Shown here: piece by piece, positions 46,433-57,794 of the stretch
Position numbering within the stretch: the first letter of the stretch is position 1
Layout of the letters: the number at the start of each line of letters is the position of its first letter
DNA from: Euglena gracilis
Taxonomy: Eukaryota > Euglenida > Euglenophyceae > Euglenales
NCBI GenBank assembly: GCA_039621445.1
Contig: CP154954.1
Coordinates: 7,938,634-8,002,633 of the forward strand
Length of the DNA stretch: 64,000 nt
Direction: 5' to 3'
Notes under the pieces: model-generated
Told to the model about the DNA's origin: nothing
Database searches by the model: none
What the model saw: only the letters and a program-made list of their open reading frames with translations
Translations under genes and position numbers: made by a program

Positions 46433-46434
46433 GA

Positions 46435-47094
46435 CCAACCTGTTCCAGTAAACTTCAACCCAGCGTGCAAGATGGCGATGACGACATTCTTCTCCAGGTC
46501 GTGTAGTTGGTCCTTAGTTGGTCCTTAGTTGCACCAAGTTGAAAATGAACTCGGTCCACGATTGTTCGAGGAGCGGTCCTTCCTCGGTGAGCTGGGCAAC
46601 GAGATTATTCTCCACGTCCATCTTGTATTGGATTGATTGCAATCTTCACCAATTATGGATCTTGTTGGTACTTGTTGATCTTGCTTGCTTTGCTGTGCGA
46701 TAGCTTGTGATAGCTTCCCTTTGTAGCAGGGCTACGTCAGCCAACTGCCGGCGCGAAGAGCAGTAAGGAGAAGACGCAAGGCAAGAAAAACAAAGAACAA
46801 TAGCCGGCGAGGGAAAGACAGGTCCCATCGAGCCAAAGTGTGGAGCAAGGGTGGTCCGCCTACCCTTGTCACGGAAAGCCTGAGGGCCCTTTTTTATTTT
46901 AAAAAACCACCGGCCTTCTTGGGCTTTTCCGGCTGGCCTCCGTCCTCTTTTGGGCGCCATCGCGTCCGTCCAGGGTGGGCTCCCCGCCAAAGGAAATTCA
47001 AGGTCAGCCCCGAAAAGCCCAGCTTTGTCGAAGATTTTTCCGTGCGAACGCAGTCGCAGGTACTCTTTTTTCGGGAAAGCGAGGGGTAGCGCCG
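46435..47094. other. Left flank of DIRS copy with a second, diverged ITR
   Basis: 46739-46858 (GCCAACTGCCGGCGCGAAGA, then AGCCGGCGAGGGAAAGACAG) resembles the DIRS left ITR at 46309-46432 in the same orientation but is well diverged. The rest has no recognisable gene. The intact element may have inserted into or beside an older relative. Confidence 0.55.
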
Positions 47095-47132
47095 AAAGCC
47101 ACCTCGGGCCACCTCGGGCTCCGCACTTTGCC

Positions 47133-47214
47133 CTTGTGAGGCCATGCCTTGTTCGCCGGCGGTGTTGTTTGGATCGTTCGTTGTGCGTTGGGTTAGGAGT
47201 CCCCGCTTAGTGTC
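47133..47214 (+). repeat. Left ITR of an older, + strand DIRS-like element
   Basis: Reverse complement of 57795-57877 with only a few mismatches. The adjoining GGGCTCCGCACTTTG (about 47116) matches the outer-end motif GGGCTCCGCACTGCG of the intact DIRS element. Confidence 0.8.
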
Positions 47215-47341
47215 TTTTTTCGTCGGAGCTCGCTGATTCTTAATTTCCCCTTCGACCCAGAAGAAAGGATCTTCAATACAAGAACCCTGACAATTGGATA
47301 TCAAAGGATAGGTCAACTAAATTTTACGGAAAGCGACCCTC

Positions 47342-48169
47342 GTGCAGAAGATAAAATCAAATTTTGTCGACAAATTAAAGATTTCAATGACAAAGGCCCC
47401 CGGAATTTCAAAGACAAAGAAGAGCATCGCTGGTCAACAAGAACTGGCTGCCGCTGCAGCTGGACGACCTGACAGTGTGGTGCAATCGTGGCGAATCGTG
47501 GCTGTCCCTCCCCTCCCAGAAAAAATTTCTGATCACCCACCCAGCGACAGCCACGGACTGTGGCAGACAGTGGTCAGAAAAACCTGAAGGACACAAAAAG
47601 AAAGACAACTGTCAGGCCACTACAGCCAAGGCCATGGAGGCCTATATCCCAGTCACACAAATACATCGTTCAAGCTGGGCCACGGAGGTCACAAAAGCAA
47701 TGACCACATGGAACAAAGGCCAGGGTGGCCAACAATATCAAACCCACGGAGGCCGACTCCACAAGCAGATGCCCAGTGGCAGGGGCAGGACAGGTCCGGA
47801 ACACCCCCCAACCATTTCTTCATCACAACCCCTTTCAGGGGCAAAGGAGTGGCCCCCAGAGGCCCCACAAGATTTTCAATGGGCATGGCGTCACAGAACA
47901 AAGAAAAGTCAATGGTGACTTTCAAAGTTTCAAGAGAATTATTCTCATCAAGGCCCCCGGACCCCTCATCACGCTCAAGTCCAACAGTTTCCTCAAACCC
48001 CTTCAGGGGTAAAGGACTGGCCCCCAGAGGCCCCCCAAGATCTTCATTGGGCATGGCGTCCCAGAACAAAGACAAGTCCATGGGGTTTGTCAAAATTTCA
48101 AAAGGCGGGTGGACTCAACATCAAGAGTGCCAGTGGGGCCAGGATTTTTGTCAAGGCCACTGGGGCTAG
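47342..48169 (+). pseudogene. Gag-like region of the older DIRS-like element
   Basis: The frame starting MQKIKSNFVDKL is open except for a TGA at 47585-47587 and continues to TAG at 48167. KISDHPPSDSHGLWQTVVRK aligns with the N-terminus of the intact DIRS polyprotein (PTQNDGHGPWTAVVRK in one of its frames). The next part has GHGG and GHWG glycine motifs like its GYGS repeats. A 56-residue internal duplication (168 bp; 47836 and 48004 carry the same CAGGGG..CCCCCAGAGG segment) stays in frame, which supports past coding. RT and recombinase segments of this element are not found downstream. Confidence 0.6.
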
Positions 48170-48560
48170 CATTATTCTCATCAACCTGGTCAAGACCAAC
48201 AATTTCAAGGCCATTGGGGCCATCAATTATCAAAAGGGGGAAAACCCCAGAAGTTAAAAGGCTGTTCCCGCAAAATGGGAATTCAATATACTGTGGCAGG
48301 CCTGGGAGGAAGCCCCAAGAGGGGCAGTGGATGACAAGTTCTTCAATGCCCATGGCAGGGGCAAACCAAAGCAAGGGGGAAGGGGCCACTACGGAATGTC
48401 AATTGACAACACCAACGACAAAGTGGAGGATGCACAAACAATTGATTTTTTTTGTAGTTTTGTACCAGTGCATGGTGTGGGCAAAAAACCCTGTGTGTGA
48501 GATTGTGTTTGAAATTGGTGGGTTCGAGTGGGGACTTTCTTAGGTTAATTAGGGAAAATG
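48170..48560 (+). other. Degraded continuation of the older DIRS-like Gag
   Basis: GGCCATTGGGGCCATCAATT and later gly-rich segments continue the low-complexity pattern in shifted frames up to about 48440. No domain is recognisable. Confidence 0.35.
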
Positions 48561-49200
48561 GAAAAAACCTAATGTGAAAAATTGGTCGGCCGGTCTTGAA
48601 AACTTCCAAGAATCGGCCTTGCTTGGGTGACTTTAGGTGGGTAGGCTCCACCCCGCTGCCGTGAGGTGTCCGGGACTGTGCAGCCCTGGCCAGGGGTCGG
48701 TGGTCTCTGCAGGGCACTGGGGGCTCGCTGGGGCCTGGTTGTTCGTGGCCGCCTGGGCACCCGGGCAACCGAGGGGGGCGCGGCATGGCCCCTTGGGCAC
48801 CCCTCCTCGGCTGCAGCTCCCTGTCAGCGGCCCCCAGCGCCCCTCGAGACCCCGGTCCTCCGGCCGGAGCTGACCAGCTGCAGGCACCCTCCGGGCTGTA
48901 TGGGCTTCACCTGCCTGACCGGCCGCCCCTCCAGGCCCCCCCTGGGGTTGCCCGGACGGTACTGAAGCCGCTTAGGATCCCTTCGGGGCGGTCGGCCCAC
49001 CCCACCCTCCTCCATGCCCACTCGCCGCGGGGAGCAGCGTGTGGGTTTAGGAGGGGTGCGGCCTGCGTTGGCGGCATGCCTCGGCTCCATGGCATGCCCC
49101 CGGGGTACCACCGTGCCACTGAGGCTGGAGGTGCAGGTCCGACTTGGTACCCCGTTGGGGGGTGTACAGGGAGTCTGCAGTCGACACACCTTGTTTAAAA
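48561..49200. other. GC-rich island without recognisable gene
   Basis: About 600 bp of much higher GC content than either side, with open frames on both strands and no identifiable motifs. It might be an element terminus, a promoter-like region or an inserted fragment. Confidence 0.4.
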
Positions 49201-49371
49201 AGAAAAAATTGTGCAGCTGGACGGCTACTCGACACCGTAATTACTTCAGGCATTTGGGCTTTCGCGTCGGAACCCAGCGAAACGTGCGGGGTTAAGCTAC
49301 CAGCTTTCCCTACCGCATGGGAAACGAGCGGTAAAAGTGCTGTGGGTACGGGGGCAGCTTTCTATTTACCC

Positions 49372-49863
49372 CTAGGGTAGGAAACGGTGTTTTCGGTTGT
49401 GGGAAACGTTATGGAAATGCGGGGGGACGTCCGGGGTGACGTCACAGTGAACAAGTTTGGGGGTTCGGTGTGTGTGCGGACGGAAGTGCGCAAAACGTGC
49501 GAAGGACAATCCCACCACCAATCGGAGTTGTCGTAGGAATGGAAAAACCAGTATGACATTTGACCCGGCGATATTCGCCTCGAATGCCCAAGTACCCAGA
49601 AAATTTTGTAATTGTGGGGAGTGTGTGTGGTGCTTCAGGATAATGGGTAGGACTATGTCCAAAATGCATCCCAAGTCACCACCGCACATGGGGCTGTTGT
49701 CAGCGGCCATAATTTTGGTGAGATTCTTGGCATGAGCCAAGACGGGGGTGGGTAAAAGTCCTTTGCGGAAAAGAAGGGGGATTCGACACCCTGTTTCGAC
49801 TAAAATTTTGGCCCGTGCACAAACATTTTGGGTTTTGATTTTCGCTAGGACCAAAAGTTCCAT
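49372..49863 (-). pseudogene. Retropepsin-like aspartic protease fragment
   Basis: The order of motifs is that of LTR-element proteases. KILVETGCRIPLLF holds ETG (49789-49797) where the catalytic DTG is expected. It is followed by KIMAADNSPMCGGDLGC (flap-like region) and FEANIAGSNVILVFPFL, matching the conserved VILG.PFL segment. The Asp-to-Glu change should inactivate the enzyme. It lies downstream, on the minus strand, of the zinc-knuckle Gag at 50885-51904, with a 420-bp repeat (49996-50415) between. No RT follows before the window features change at about 49200. Confidence 0.6.
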
Positions 49864-49995
49864 GGGGGGTACGCAAAGCGAAGGGTCTGGTGTAAAATTG
49901 TTGTCGCGCCAACTGGTTCATGACCCTTTGCTTACTTTGCTCATCATTCCAAGCAAAAATTTGGCGCAGGGAGTGGGGGACGCGAAAATTTTCCG

Positions 49996-50415
49996 GGTAA
50001 ACGCCGCCCAAATAATATACCCCCCCGGTCTATTTTTTAGAAACCCGAATTCGGGGTCCAGGGGGGTTTATTTTTTGGGGGGGTTATTATTTGGGCAAAA
50101 AAATTGAAGGCAAAAATTGGCCCGAAAACCCCTCCAAGGCCCCAATGGTCACTTTTTTGACGTTTTTGGGCTTTTTTGAAAATTGTGTGGTTTTTGGCAC
50201 ATTTTATGCACCAATTTTTCCTATTTTTGTGATTTTCGGCAACATTTCTGTTAATTTTTGACTCTGTTTTTCTTTGGATTCACACCTGCCGGAGGGGGGG
50301 TTTATTATTTGGGCGGCCGAAGTCGGTCCTCAGGGGAGGGGTTATTATTTGAGGGGTTTATTATTTGGGGGGGTTATTATTTGGGGAGGTTTTATTATTT
50401 GGGGGGGGGTTTACC
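49996..50415. mobile_element. TTATTATTTGGG-ended repeat, copy 1
   Basis: The ends GGTAAAC...CCCAAATAATA and TTATTATTTGGG...GTTTACC are inverted relative to each other. The interior carries CGAATTCGGGGTCC on the left and CGAAGTCGGTCCTC on the right, plus multiple TTATTATTTGGGG units. It interrupts the minus-strand Gag/protease remnant. The related copy is at 57348-57740. Confidence 0.7.
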
Positions 50416-51904
50416 GACCAGAAAGACCGATGGGCAGGGGGGGCAGGGGTGATCAGTTCCTACCTCCATCTGTTCATCAGCCTAGAGGTCCGTGCCCTCA
50501 GATCTCGGGCTCCCCTACTCCGTATCGGAGTCGGCCTTTTCCTAGAATAAATTGCGCGTATCGCGCGAATTCTATTGCTGTCTTCCGCCATTCTATTGCT
50601 CTCATCCCCCACCCTGCCCGATTCCAGTTTTTTTTCCTCGATGGAGGATATTTTGATACAAACCCGCTGCCTATTGGCAGAACCGCGATTGGAATCACGA
50701 CGACCCCGGATAGGGCGGGGAGAACGGGAACGGGGGCACTTGTATGAGTGGTGGTCTTTAGACCCACGAAGGGAGCAACGGTTTAGCGATTGCGATTGCC
50801 TTTTGGCATCACGGCGACGCGGGGAGCGGGTATCCGCTCGACCGCGGTCGATCGCGAAGAGGATGATCCACTTCGCGATCAAGATTACGAAGAATCGCGA
50901 TTCGCATCCCGATTGCGGGTAGGGGGGTGGGGTGACCGACCTCGCGGTGTGAAACCACGTCCGCTACTGCGGTGAGGTGAACGTAAACGTGACCTACCGT
51001 CACCCGATCGGCATCCCGACCGCTGCGAATACGCAGACCGCGAAGTACGCGAACTCCAGGAAGAGAAGGATCCCCGTGGGTTCTTACTGCGCTTTCGCGC
51101 TTGGGGGTTCGGACATTTGCGAGACATATGTACTGATTGGTTACACAAAAAGCACACTTTGTCCGAAACTTGATCAGAAGAGCGTGAATATAGCACAGTT
51201 TGGAATCTCGTGTGAGGGATTTGGTGTTTGAGCGCGGATAGCGTGTTTTGGAATCACTCCATGCGGTGGGGTAGTGTTGGTATTCTGATTCAATCTGTCC
51301 CAGAAGTTGTGATAACTTCATTTGTTTGGAAACATAGTTCCATCTCTCATCGAGAGTCAAAATGTGTCCCGAGTTCCTCCCCGTGAATTTCCTTGATGTG
51401 TTTGGGGATGTAGTGCAGCAATACTGCATCAAATTGTTCTTTTATTTGCTTTTCCCCTAACTCATCAACTTCGGCTGCCACCCCGAGCCATTTGGAGTAC
51501 CACAAGTCTATTTGCGACTTCCATTTGCGGTCCGGGGGGGGCAACTTGCTGCCACTTGTTTTCCATACTGATTCTGGGAACCAATCTGAGCATGATGAAG
51601 AATATTGCTCAACTAATTCCTCAAAAGAAATGCGTCCGCGAATGACCAATTGCCTGGCGCGTTCTTTTTCTTCCCTTGGGAGGGAATCAATAAACTCAAT
51701 CTTGATTACCTCCGGGTTGTTATCGTCCCATTGGGACTTCCCCTTGTTCGCGATGGCAATGGTGCCTTTGAAATCTTTCTGAGAAACCCGTGGCCATTCG
51801 GTGGTATTCATGGGGGGTGGGCGCGGGTGCAAAATCGCACCATGTGCAAGTACTCCGGTGGTTGCACCAAGGGTTTTGTTCGATTGCGAGTGCGCATGGA
51901 ACAT
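50416..51904 (-). pseudogene. Gag with CCHC zinc knuckle and RS-rich tail (decayed)
   Basis: Reading right to left: 51904-51347 encodes 185 residues with DSLPREEKERARQLVIRGR and WKSQIDLWYSKWLG, a Gag-like helical region. The frame then shifts near 51400 to LDERWNYVSKQMKLSQLLGQ. From 51196 comes CFLCNQSVHMSRKC (51113-51154), a perfect CX2CX4HX4C zinc knuckle of the kind that binds RNA in retroelement nucleocapsids. The tail is rich in Arg-Ser pairs and continues, after more frame breaks, to about 50460. Several frame changes mean it is no longer functional. The next coding segment downstream is the protease fragment at 49863-49372. Confidence 0.65.
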
Positions 51905-52181
51905 ACCACTCAGTGTACCATCAGTATCGTGCAGGTTTGGGGATTCGCGAATGCACGAATGGTGATGCGGTTGTGCATGTGGGGGTGAGGTGTCACATGC
52001 CAGGTTGCACCATTGGTGCTACTAAGCGAATTTGGGAGGTATGACCAATACCTCGTGTGGGGGTGCGGCTGATACCGCGAATTAGTTCGTATTCCCGAAT
52101 CTCTTGATTTAAGAGGGGGGTGGGCCTGGTTTTCGCTTGAAAACCTGACTCATCATCAGAAAGCTCGTCCATTGGGTAATG

Positions 52182-53930
52182 CTAAGGTGGGAACCACCGC
52201 ATGAGTGGGAACGCGGTGTGCCTGTGGACTCGAGGACTGGTGCACGAATAGCGCTTTTTGAGCTGGAAGATGCGGCAAGTGTGCGAATCATAGCCGATTG
52301 CGGGTTGTGGTGGATGGAACGCAGTTGTGCTTGAATTTGGTGAAATTTTTTTTGCAAACTCCTGCACACTTTGCTCCAAATGGTCAACAACCTGCCAATT
52401 GTCGGTTATCGGGCCCACGTCCTCCTGCAAACGCTTTATCTGCCTACGGTATGAGGGTAACTCATCCAAAAGCGGATTTTGTCGAAAATCGACTGGAAAT
52501 CTTACGAAATTGCACAAAATCCAGTGTCCAATTCCTGTAATCTTACCGCTAAAGTGCGAATCGCACTGGAAATGGCCTCCAATTGTGGAGATGTTTTGGT
52601 GGGTTGGTCCGAATGCGGATCTTTGACTTTTTCAGCCATTGGCTGTTCTTTCAACACTAAAACTTGCGCGGATAGCGCGGTAAGGTCATTTTGCCGTTTT
52701 GTGACACCCTGCTTCACCGTTTTCCCGGTGTTCATGAGACTATCACAAAATCCTTGCATGATTTGATGATTTTCCGCACGCATTTCAGCGCATAACTGCT
52801 CCAAGTGTGTGGGTATGGATGTGGTTGTGGGTGTTGGCGGTGGTAATGTGCCTTGGGTTGGTGATTGCACCTGAAGCACTTTTGTGTTCAATTCTTGCAT
52901 GTGTTCGTGCAAATCGGCTATCACGGTTTGAATGCCGGTAACATCCGAAATACTACCAGCTACTTCCGTATTGCGGGCAAGATTTCTGCAACAATCGAGA
53001 AAGTCTCTCCTCCAATTGGTGCACATACGTGCGGGAGGCAAAACTTTTGTTCCTTGGGCATAAAAATGGCAAAATTCGCGGAATCACTGCTCAACTGGAA
53101 AATGCGCTGTTGCACTTCCTGGAACGCCGTTGCAAGTGCGAAGAATTGCTACAATGTGATAAATTGTCGCAAATCAGGATTTTTTATCGGGGTTCATGCA
53201 ACGTTTGCTGCAACTGTGAAAAAATTGCTGGAATTGGCTTGAATTGATGGGATAAAGCTTGCAAACTATGTTGCATGTTGGAGAAAAGCACGTCATTGCG
53301 GGATTGTGTTTCACACACGGCTTCACTCACTTTTTGAAAGTGTTGTGACAAATGTGCCTGCAAGTGTGTCTCCAAACCTTGACGCAAAGTTGCTACGTCC
53401 ACATTGGTGGATTGAAAATTCGTTTGGCAATATTCACCAACGTCACACACATAACTCCAGAGGTAGCCCAGCTCGTTTTCTACAACCTTTTGGTTGTTTT
53501 CATCAAAATCCTAAACCTTGTTAAGCTTCATAGCGCAATCCGCTACAGTGGACATGAGAGATTTGCCGCATAAGCGGGTGGTCAACTGGGATGTTTGCGA
53601 CTATGCGCTGAATCACCGTAATGGGATGAGAAGAAATATTTTCCGACTCTTCCACATCACTGCTCATGGATTGTGCGGGGCTTGCATAAGCGGGAACCGT
53701 CAAACGCATCTCCGGATGCCATGGCAATGCAGGAAAGGAACTGCTGGCAATTGTCCTATCGGACTTGTGGTGGGAAGCGCAGCCTCGAAAAAAAGTTGTC
53801 GTGGCGCATCCGCCTCAGAGTCAAATGTGCCTATCGGCACCATTGCAAGATCTAGCCGGGGGGAATAACTATCAGCCGCTCGGCTTTCTAACAAAAGGGA
53901 GTGTGCCTGTTGAGCATTGGGCTGACTCAC
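52182..53930 (-). pseudogene. Upstream coiled-coil part of the same decayed Gag
   Basis: Open segments at 53930-53700, 53727-53521, 53450-53184, 53041-52502 and 52517-52182 chain along the minus strand with frame changes. The longest has IQTVIADLHEHMQELNTKVL and LEQLCAEMRAENHQIMQGF, typical heptad-rich coiled coil. A long coiled coil before the Gag domain also occurs in the + strand element at 60517-63606, so the two may be related. Confidence in the exact extent is low. Confidence 0.45.
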
Positions 53931-55311
53931 GAAGGGAAGGAGGATTACCTGAACCCTTGAGTACCCCTATGGGGTTGAGAATGCTCATCAGAGCTGGTCA
54001 ATTATGCCGCAGGTTCAAGTGCTCGGAGTGAACCAATCAATGCAGCGTAGTCAATGGCTGTTGGTGTTGTGCTCTGCATTTATGCAGGAAAAACACAAAA
54101 ACCAAGTGTAGATTGAAACGAAAATTGCAGAAACAAGTGTAAGAAGAGGGGATTGTATAAAAAATAAGCAGAGACCCGAACTCTGAGGTTTGAAGCAGCG
54201 TATACTGCGAACTGTCAGAGGACGTGTCCGTGTGTACGGCTTTGGCCAGAAACGGCTTGTGGTGCCTGTGGTCGCCTATAGGCGGTGCGCCACACGACCG
54301 TTTGTGGTCAAAAGGATCGAAAACCTAAACTGCTACCAAGTGTACGTCCAACCTTTCCTTGTTTTAGCCCTTGGGTGCACAAAAAGGTAAAAGTTGGAGT
54401 AACGGAGAAAAAATTATAAAAAATTGAAGAGCCCTTTTCCCCAATAAAGAGGCAGAGCACAAAGCAGGCGAAGGATCCCTATGGGCTGCAACAAAGAATG
54501 CCAAGTGACTTGGCTGTACTTTCCGGATTTTTGAAAACAAATAAAACTTGAAATCAAGTGAAGTCAAGAATAAAAAAAATAGAATATAATACCACCTGTG
54601 GAGAGGAGAACCAGAACAAGTTTTTGCTCTATGGAGCTAGGTATTCCTAATCCAGGCCGTTGGCCATCTTTAGGAATAAGACCTAGCATAGTACTGTGTA
54701 TGGGGCTCAGAACTATATCTGACCGCAGGCTTATACCTACATACACAGTATCATGGCCTTACGGCTGCCTGGTACACAACAAGCTCGTAATACATACAGC
54801 GCTATGCTTTTGATGGGTTTGGTGGGCTGAGATTCTACACGCTGTTGACCCCTTACAAGATGCTTTGGAACAAAAATCTGGAGAAGTATGGGGCATTTTG
54901 GGCTCCGCTCCCAATCCTCCTGGGGCTGGTAAAGGCGCCTATGCCCAATGATATTTGTACATTGCGAACACAACTTATTTTTTGCTCACAAATACTCTGT
55001 TTCTACAGATCTTCATACCTGGCACAGGTCAAACGAACCACAAGCGTGTTGAGTAGGGCACCGTTCATCAAAATTAAGCACAAAGGCCAAAAAATCCACA
55101 AGGTTGTGTCCATACCCAGTGCCCACAAATAAGCCCCTTTCATTTTAATGATGTGTTATGTGGTGGCCACACGTTTATTCGTGAGATCTGGGGGCCCCTC
55201 CTGATTTCATTGAAACCCTCCTCCAGAGCCAAAAGTGCAGACACCATTGCTTCTATCACAAAATAATTTTTGTCCAAACATGGGGTAACCCCCCAGGTGT
55301 GGGGGGCCCAC
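53931..55311. other. Unassigned region upstream of the decayed Gag
   Basis: No domain recognised. 54845-55132 (+) has an open frame ending APFIKIKHKGQKIHKVVSIP and a stop. Inside it TTCTACAG at about 55000-55007 could be a splice acceptor, so it may hold a host exon or an element fragment. Part of 53931-54600 could be the 5' terminal region of the minus-strand retroelement. Confidence 0.3.
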
Positions 55312-55645
55312 TGTATGTAGGTTTAGCAAACCGCTGTTGGACGGCCACGGGGCAGCTCATACTACTTGCCGTGGCTCGTCCGCTAGCGAGGGGTCACGCC
55401 CGTGGTAATCCTACCGATCAACGTTCGTCCACGTGCCCAGCCTCACGCGCCGATCGATCCCCGCGGTATGCCCTCTGCTCGTACGGGACGGATCAGGACT
55501 CACACGGCGGGACCTGGATCTTGAACCCACGACCTCCCGCGTCTGATCCCAGTGCCCTTACCGAATAAGCAACTCGAGCGATACTCGGCTTGGTACTACG
55601 CGCCGGCGACCTACCCCCGTAGGATCTTCCGTCTGCCGCACACTC
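55312..55645 (-). repeat. tRNA-box-bearing direct repeat, copy 1
   Basis: A ~335-bp repeat beginning TGTATGTAGGTTTAGC on +. On the minus strand it holds GGTTCAAGATCC, a B-box-like element, and upstream TTGCTTATTCGG, an A-box-like element, as in tRNA-derived SINEs. Over 90% similar by eye to 56000-56335. Confidence 0.7.
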
Positions 55646-55999
55646 CCCTCCCAAGAGCCTTACTACACTAGCTCACTGCGTCACTATGGCCGTGGCCCCT
55701 GCATCTCGGGTTATGCCTCACACGGCCCTAGTCGGCTGAGTGCCTCTCACGAGGACTGCGTCACCAGGCTGCCGACCGCTGCAGCTCGGGTTTACTGTTG
55801 CCGGAAGTTTACGTGTTGTCGACTTCCACGGGCTCTGCCGCCTTGGAGCGTCCTCCTTAGCATCGGCTTGAGGCTTTGGAACGGTGTAGGAGTTTCAGTC
55901 GCCCTAGACTCGGCGCGTCCGCCTCCGCCTTCCAGGCGCCGTGGGGTCAGGCTCTGATGTCCCGGTTCGTGTTGCATTAGACGGGTTCCCCTGCTACCA
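55646..55999. other. GC-rich segment between the paired repeats
   Basis: No coding or RNA gene is recognised. CTGCATCTCGGGTTATGCCTC at about 55700 and CTGCAGCTCGGGTTTACTG at about 55780 suggest a weak internal repeat. Confidence 0.4.
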
Positions 56000-56335
56000 T
56001 GTATGTAGGTTTAGCCACCCGCTGTTGGACGGCCACGGGGCAGCTCATACTACTTGCAGTGGCTCGTCCGCTAGCGAGGTGCCACGCCAGTGGTAATCCG
56101 ACCGATCAACATTCGTCCACGTGCGCAGCCTCACGCGCCGATCGATCCCCGCGGTATGCCCTCTGCCCGTACGGGATCGATCAGGACTCACACGGCGGGA
56201 CCTGGGTCTCGAACCCACGACCTCCCGCGTGTGAGCCCAGTGCCTTACCGAATAAGCTACTCGAGCGATACTCGGCTTGGTACTACGCGCCGGCGACCTA
56301 CCCCCGTAGGATCTCCCGTCTGCCGCACACACTCA
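56000..56335 (-). repeat. tRNA-box-bearing direct repeat, copy 2
   Basis: The minus strand contains GGTTCGAGACC (56205-56215), a perfect RNA polymerase III B box, and TAGCTTATTCGG (56248-56259), an A-box-like sequence at tRNA-like spacing. Anticodon and acceptor stems do not pair well, so it is not a functional tRNA gene. The two copies are in direct orientation 688 bp apart, around a 354-bp GC-rich middle. Either two SINE copies or the terminal repeats of a very short (TRIM-like) element would fit. Confidence 0.7.
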
Positions 56336-56339
56336 CTCC

Positions 56340-57347
56340 ACCAGAGCGGCAGGAGTTGGTTTACTCAAAAAATTGGGGATTTCTGCCCAAGAGGTTTGTG
56401 AAATTGGCCAGTGGTGGGGGGTGGATGCTTTTACAGGCCATTATCAACGACTTGGGGCCCAGGGTGCTCTTGGAAATGCCCTGTTCCCCCAGTGAACAAT
56501 CCGGCCTCACTAGAGCAAAGTGAGGACCCCGGGGTGTCTCGTACTCTCTCAAGGCAAACCGTTCATCACTGTACATTGTCATTGATGACATCTTTGAAAT
56601 TGTAATTACAGGTCCTGGTGCTGAGCCGTGAGGCACGGCCTTCGAGAACTTCCAGGTGGAGCATCGAGATGAGCCTTGAGGCACGTAATGGAGAACCAGA
56701 TGGTGGTTATTTGTGGTTTTGGTGGTCATTTGCTGTTGTTGACATTACAGTAGGTTTGCATAATCGCTGGGTTGTGAGTTCACCTACCGTTTACGAAAAA
56801 ACTCTCGCCGTTTCGTTTGGCAATTGGTGCTGCCATGTGCTGGCGTTCTGCGGCAGAAGGTGGTTACTTTCATCCGTTTTACTTCGTCTTCAACTTCTTC
56901 TTGTCGTGTTCCAAGTGGCTCATCAAGATGTTCAACGTGGGATAAAGGTCTGTCCTATGTCGCTCCGAATGCTGGGTAAATTGTGGACAATTTTTCTGAG
57001 AAGGAGGGTGAGAGCAGACATCAAAGTATTCCAGAATCTGTGATTGCAATCTGAAATTAGGCATGGCTAGAAAAGATATTTCGCCCATTGAAAATTCTAC
57101 TTGGCTTTTTCACATTGGTACGGCAAACAGTGCATCACTTTGTAGTAGTTGTATCTGGCAAGGTCTTGGATTGCATGTGTTGGGAAGTGTGGAAGGGATT
57201 TGGAGAATTGAAGTTCAAGGTTCTACTCTGGCAGATTGCCATGGGAGGTTGATGGGAAAGGCTTTTCTAGGTTGCTTGCCCTGGGGGCCTCGCCCACGTG
57301 GTGGGGAAAGTTGAGTTGTGTTTGATGTACTCACCCATGTAGCCTAA
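56340..57347. other. Unassigned region between repeats
   Basis: 56361-56523 has an open stretch LLQAIINDLGPRVLLEMPCS on +. 56503-56535 (GCCTCACTAGAGCAAAGTGA) resembles, in ICR orientation, the outer end of the older DIRS-like element. The remaining 800 bp look mildly coding on either strand but contain stops and no motif I know. Confidence 0.3.
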
Positions 57348-57740
57348 ACCCAAAAAATAAACTCCCCCGGTTTATTATTTGGACACCCGAAGTCGGGGTC
57401 CAGGAGGAGGTTTATTATTTGGGGGGGGGGTTTATTATTTAAGCAAAAATTTCGAAGTCATAAATCAACCCAAAAAACCCTCAACGGGCTCCAATGCTCA
57501 CTTTTTTGGCAATTTTGGGCTTTTTTGAAAATTGGGTTTTTTTTTGGCGTATTCTGTGCACCAATTTGATCAATTTTTGTGATTTTTGTGCCGCTTTCTT
57601 GCAAATTTTGACTCTTTTTTCTTTGCCATCACACCTAACACAGGGGGGGGGGGTTATTTTTTGGGCCGCCGAAGTCGGTCCTCGGGGGGGGGGGTTATTT
57701 TTTGGGGGGTTTATTATTTGGGGGAGGGGTTTTCAAGGGG
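57348..57740. mobile_element. TTATTATTTGGG-ended repeat, copy 2
   Basis: Same layout as 49996-50415: AATAAACTCCCCCGG, ACACCCGAAGTCGGGGTCC, a T-rich middle with CACTTTTTTGGC and GGGCTTTTTTGAAAATTG, then GCCGAAGTCGGTCCTC and TTTATTATTTGGGGG. Identity is moderate, so the copies are old. Confidence 0.7.
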
Positions 57741-57794
57741 CAAGAAGCCACGTCGCCAAGTCGGAGCAGCATCGTCATCCAACTCGGGCGAGGC

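Larger units (their letters stand above)
41821..46434 (-). mobile_element. DIRS-type tyrosine-recombinase retrotransposon
   Basis: The element reads right to left: left ITR (46309-46432), Gag/RT/RNase H/MT ORF (46066-43220), overlapping recombinase ORF (43287-41951), internal complementary region (42290-42191), right ITR (41978-41824). This order and the ICR are diagnostic of DIRS elements, which circularise and integrate with a tyrosine recombinase instead of an integrase. As expected, there is no target duplication. The trinucleotide TCG is shared by both outer junctions and the ICR join, so recombination probably occurred there. It is about 4.6 kb, near full length, but two coding lesions suggest it is no longer autonomous. 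Confidence 0.92.

Noticed and set aside
56180-56270. Functional tRNA gene
   Set aside because: A perfect B box and an A-box-like sequence are present, but the acceptor and anticodon stems do not pair and the sequence is part of a 335-bp repeated unit.
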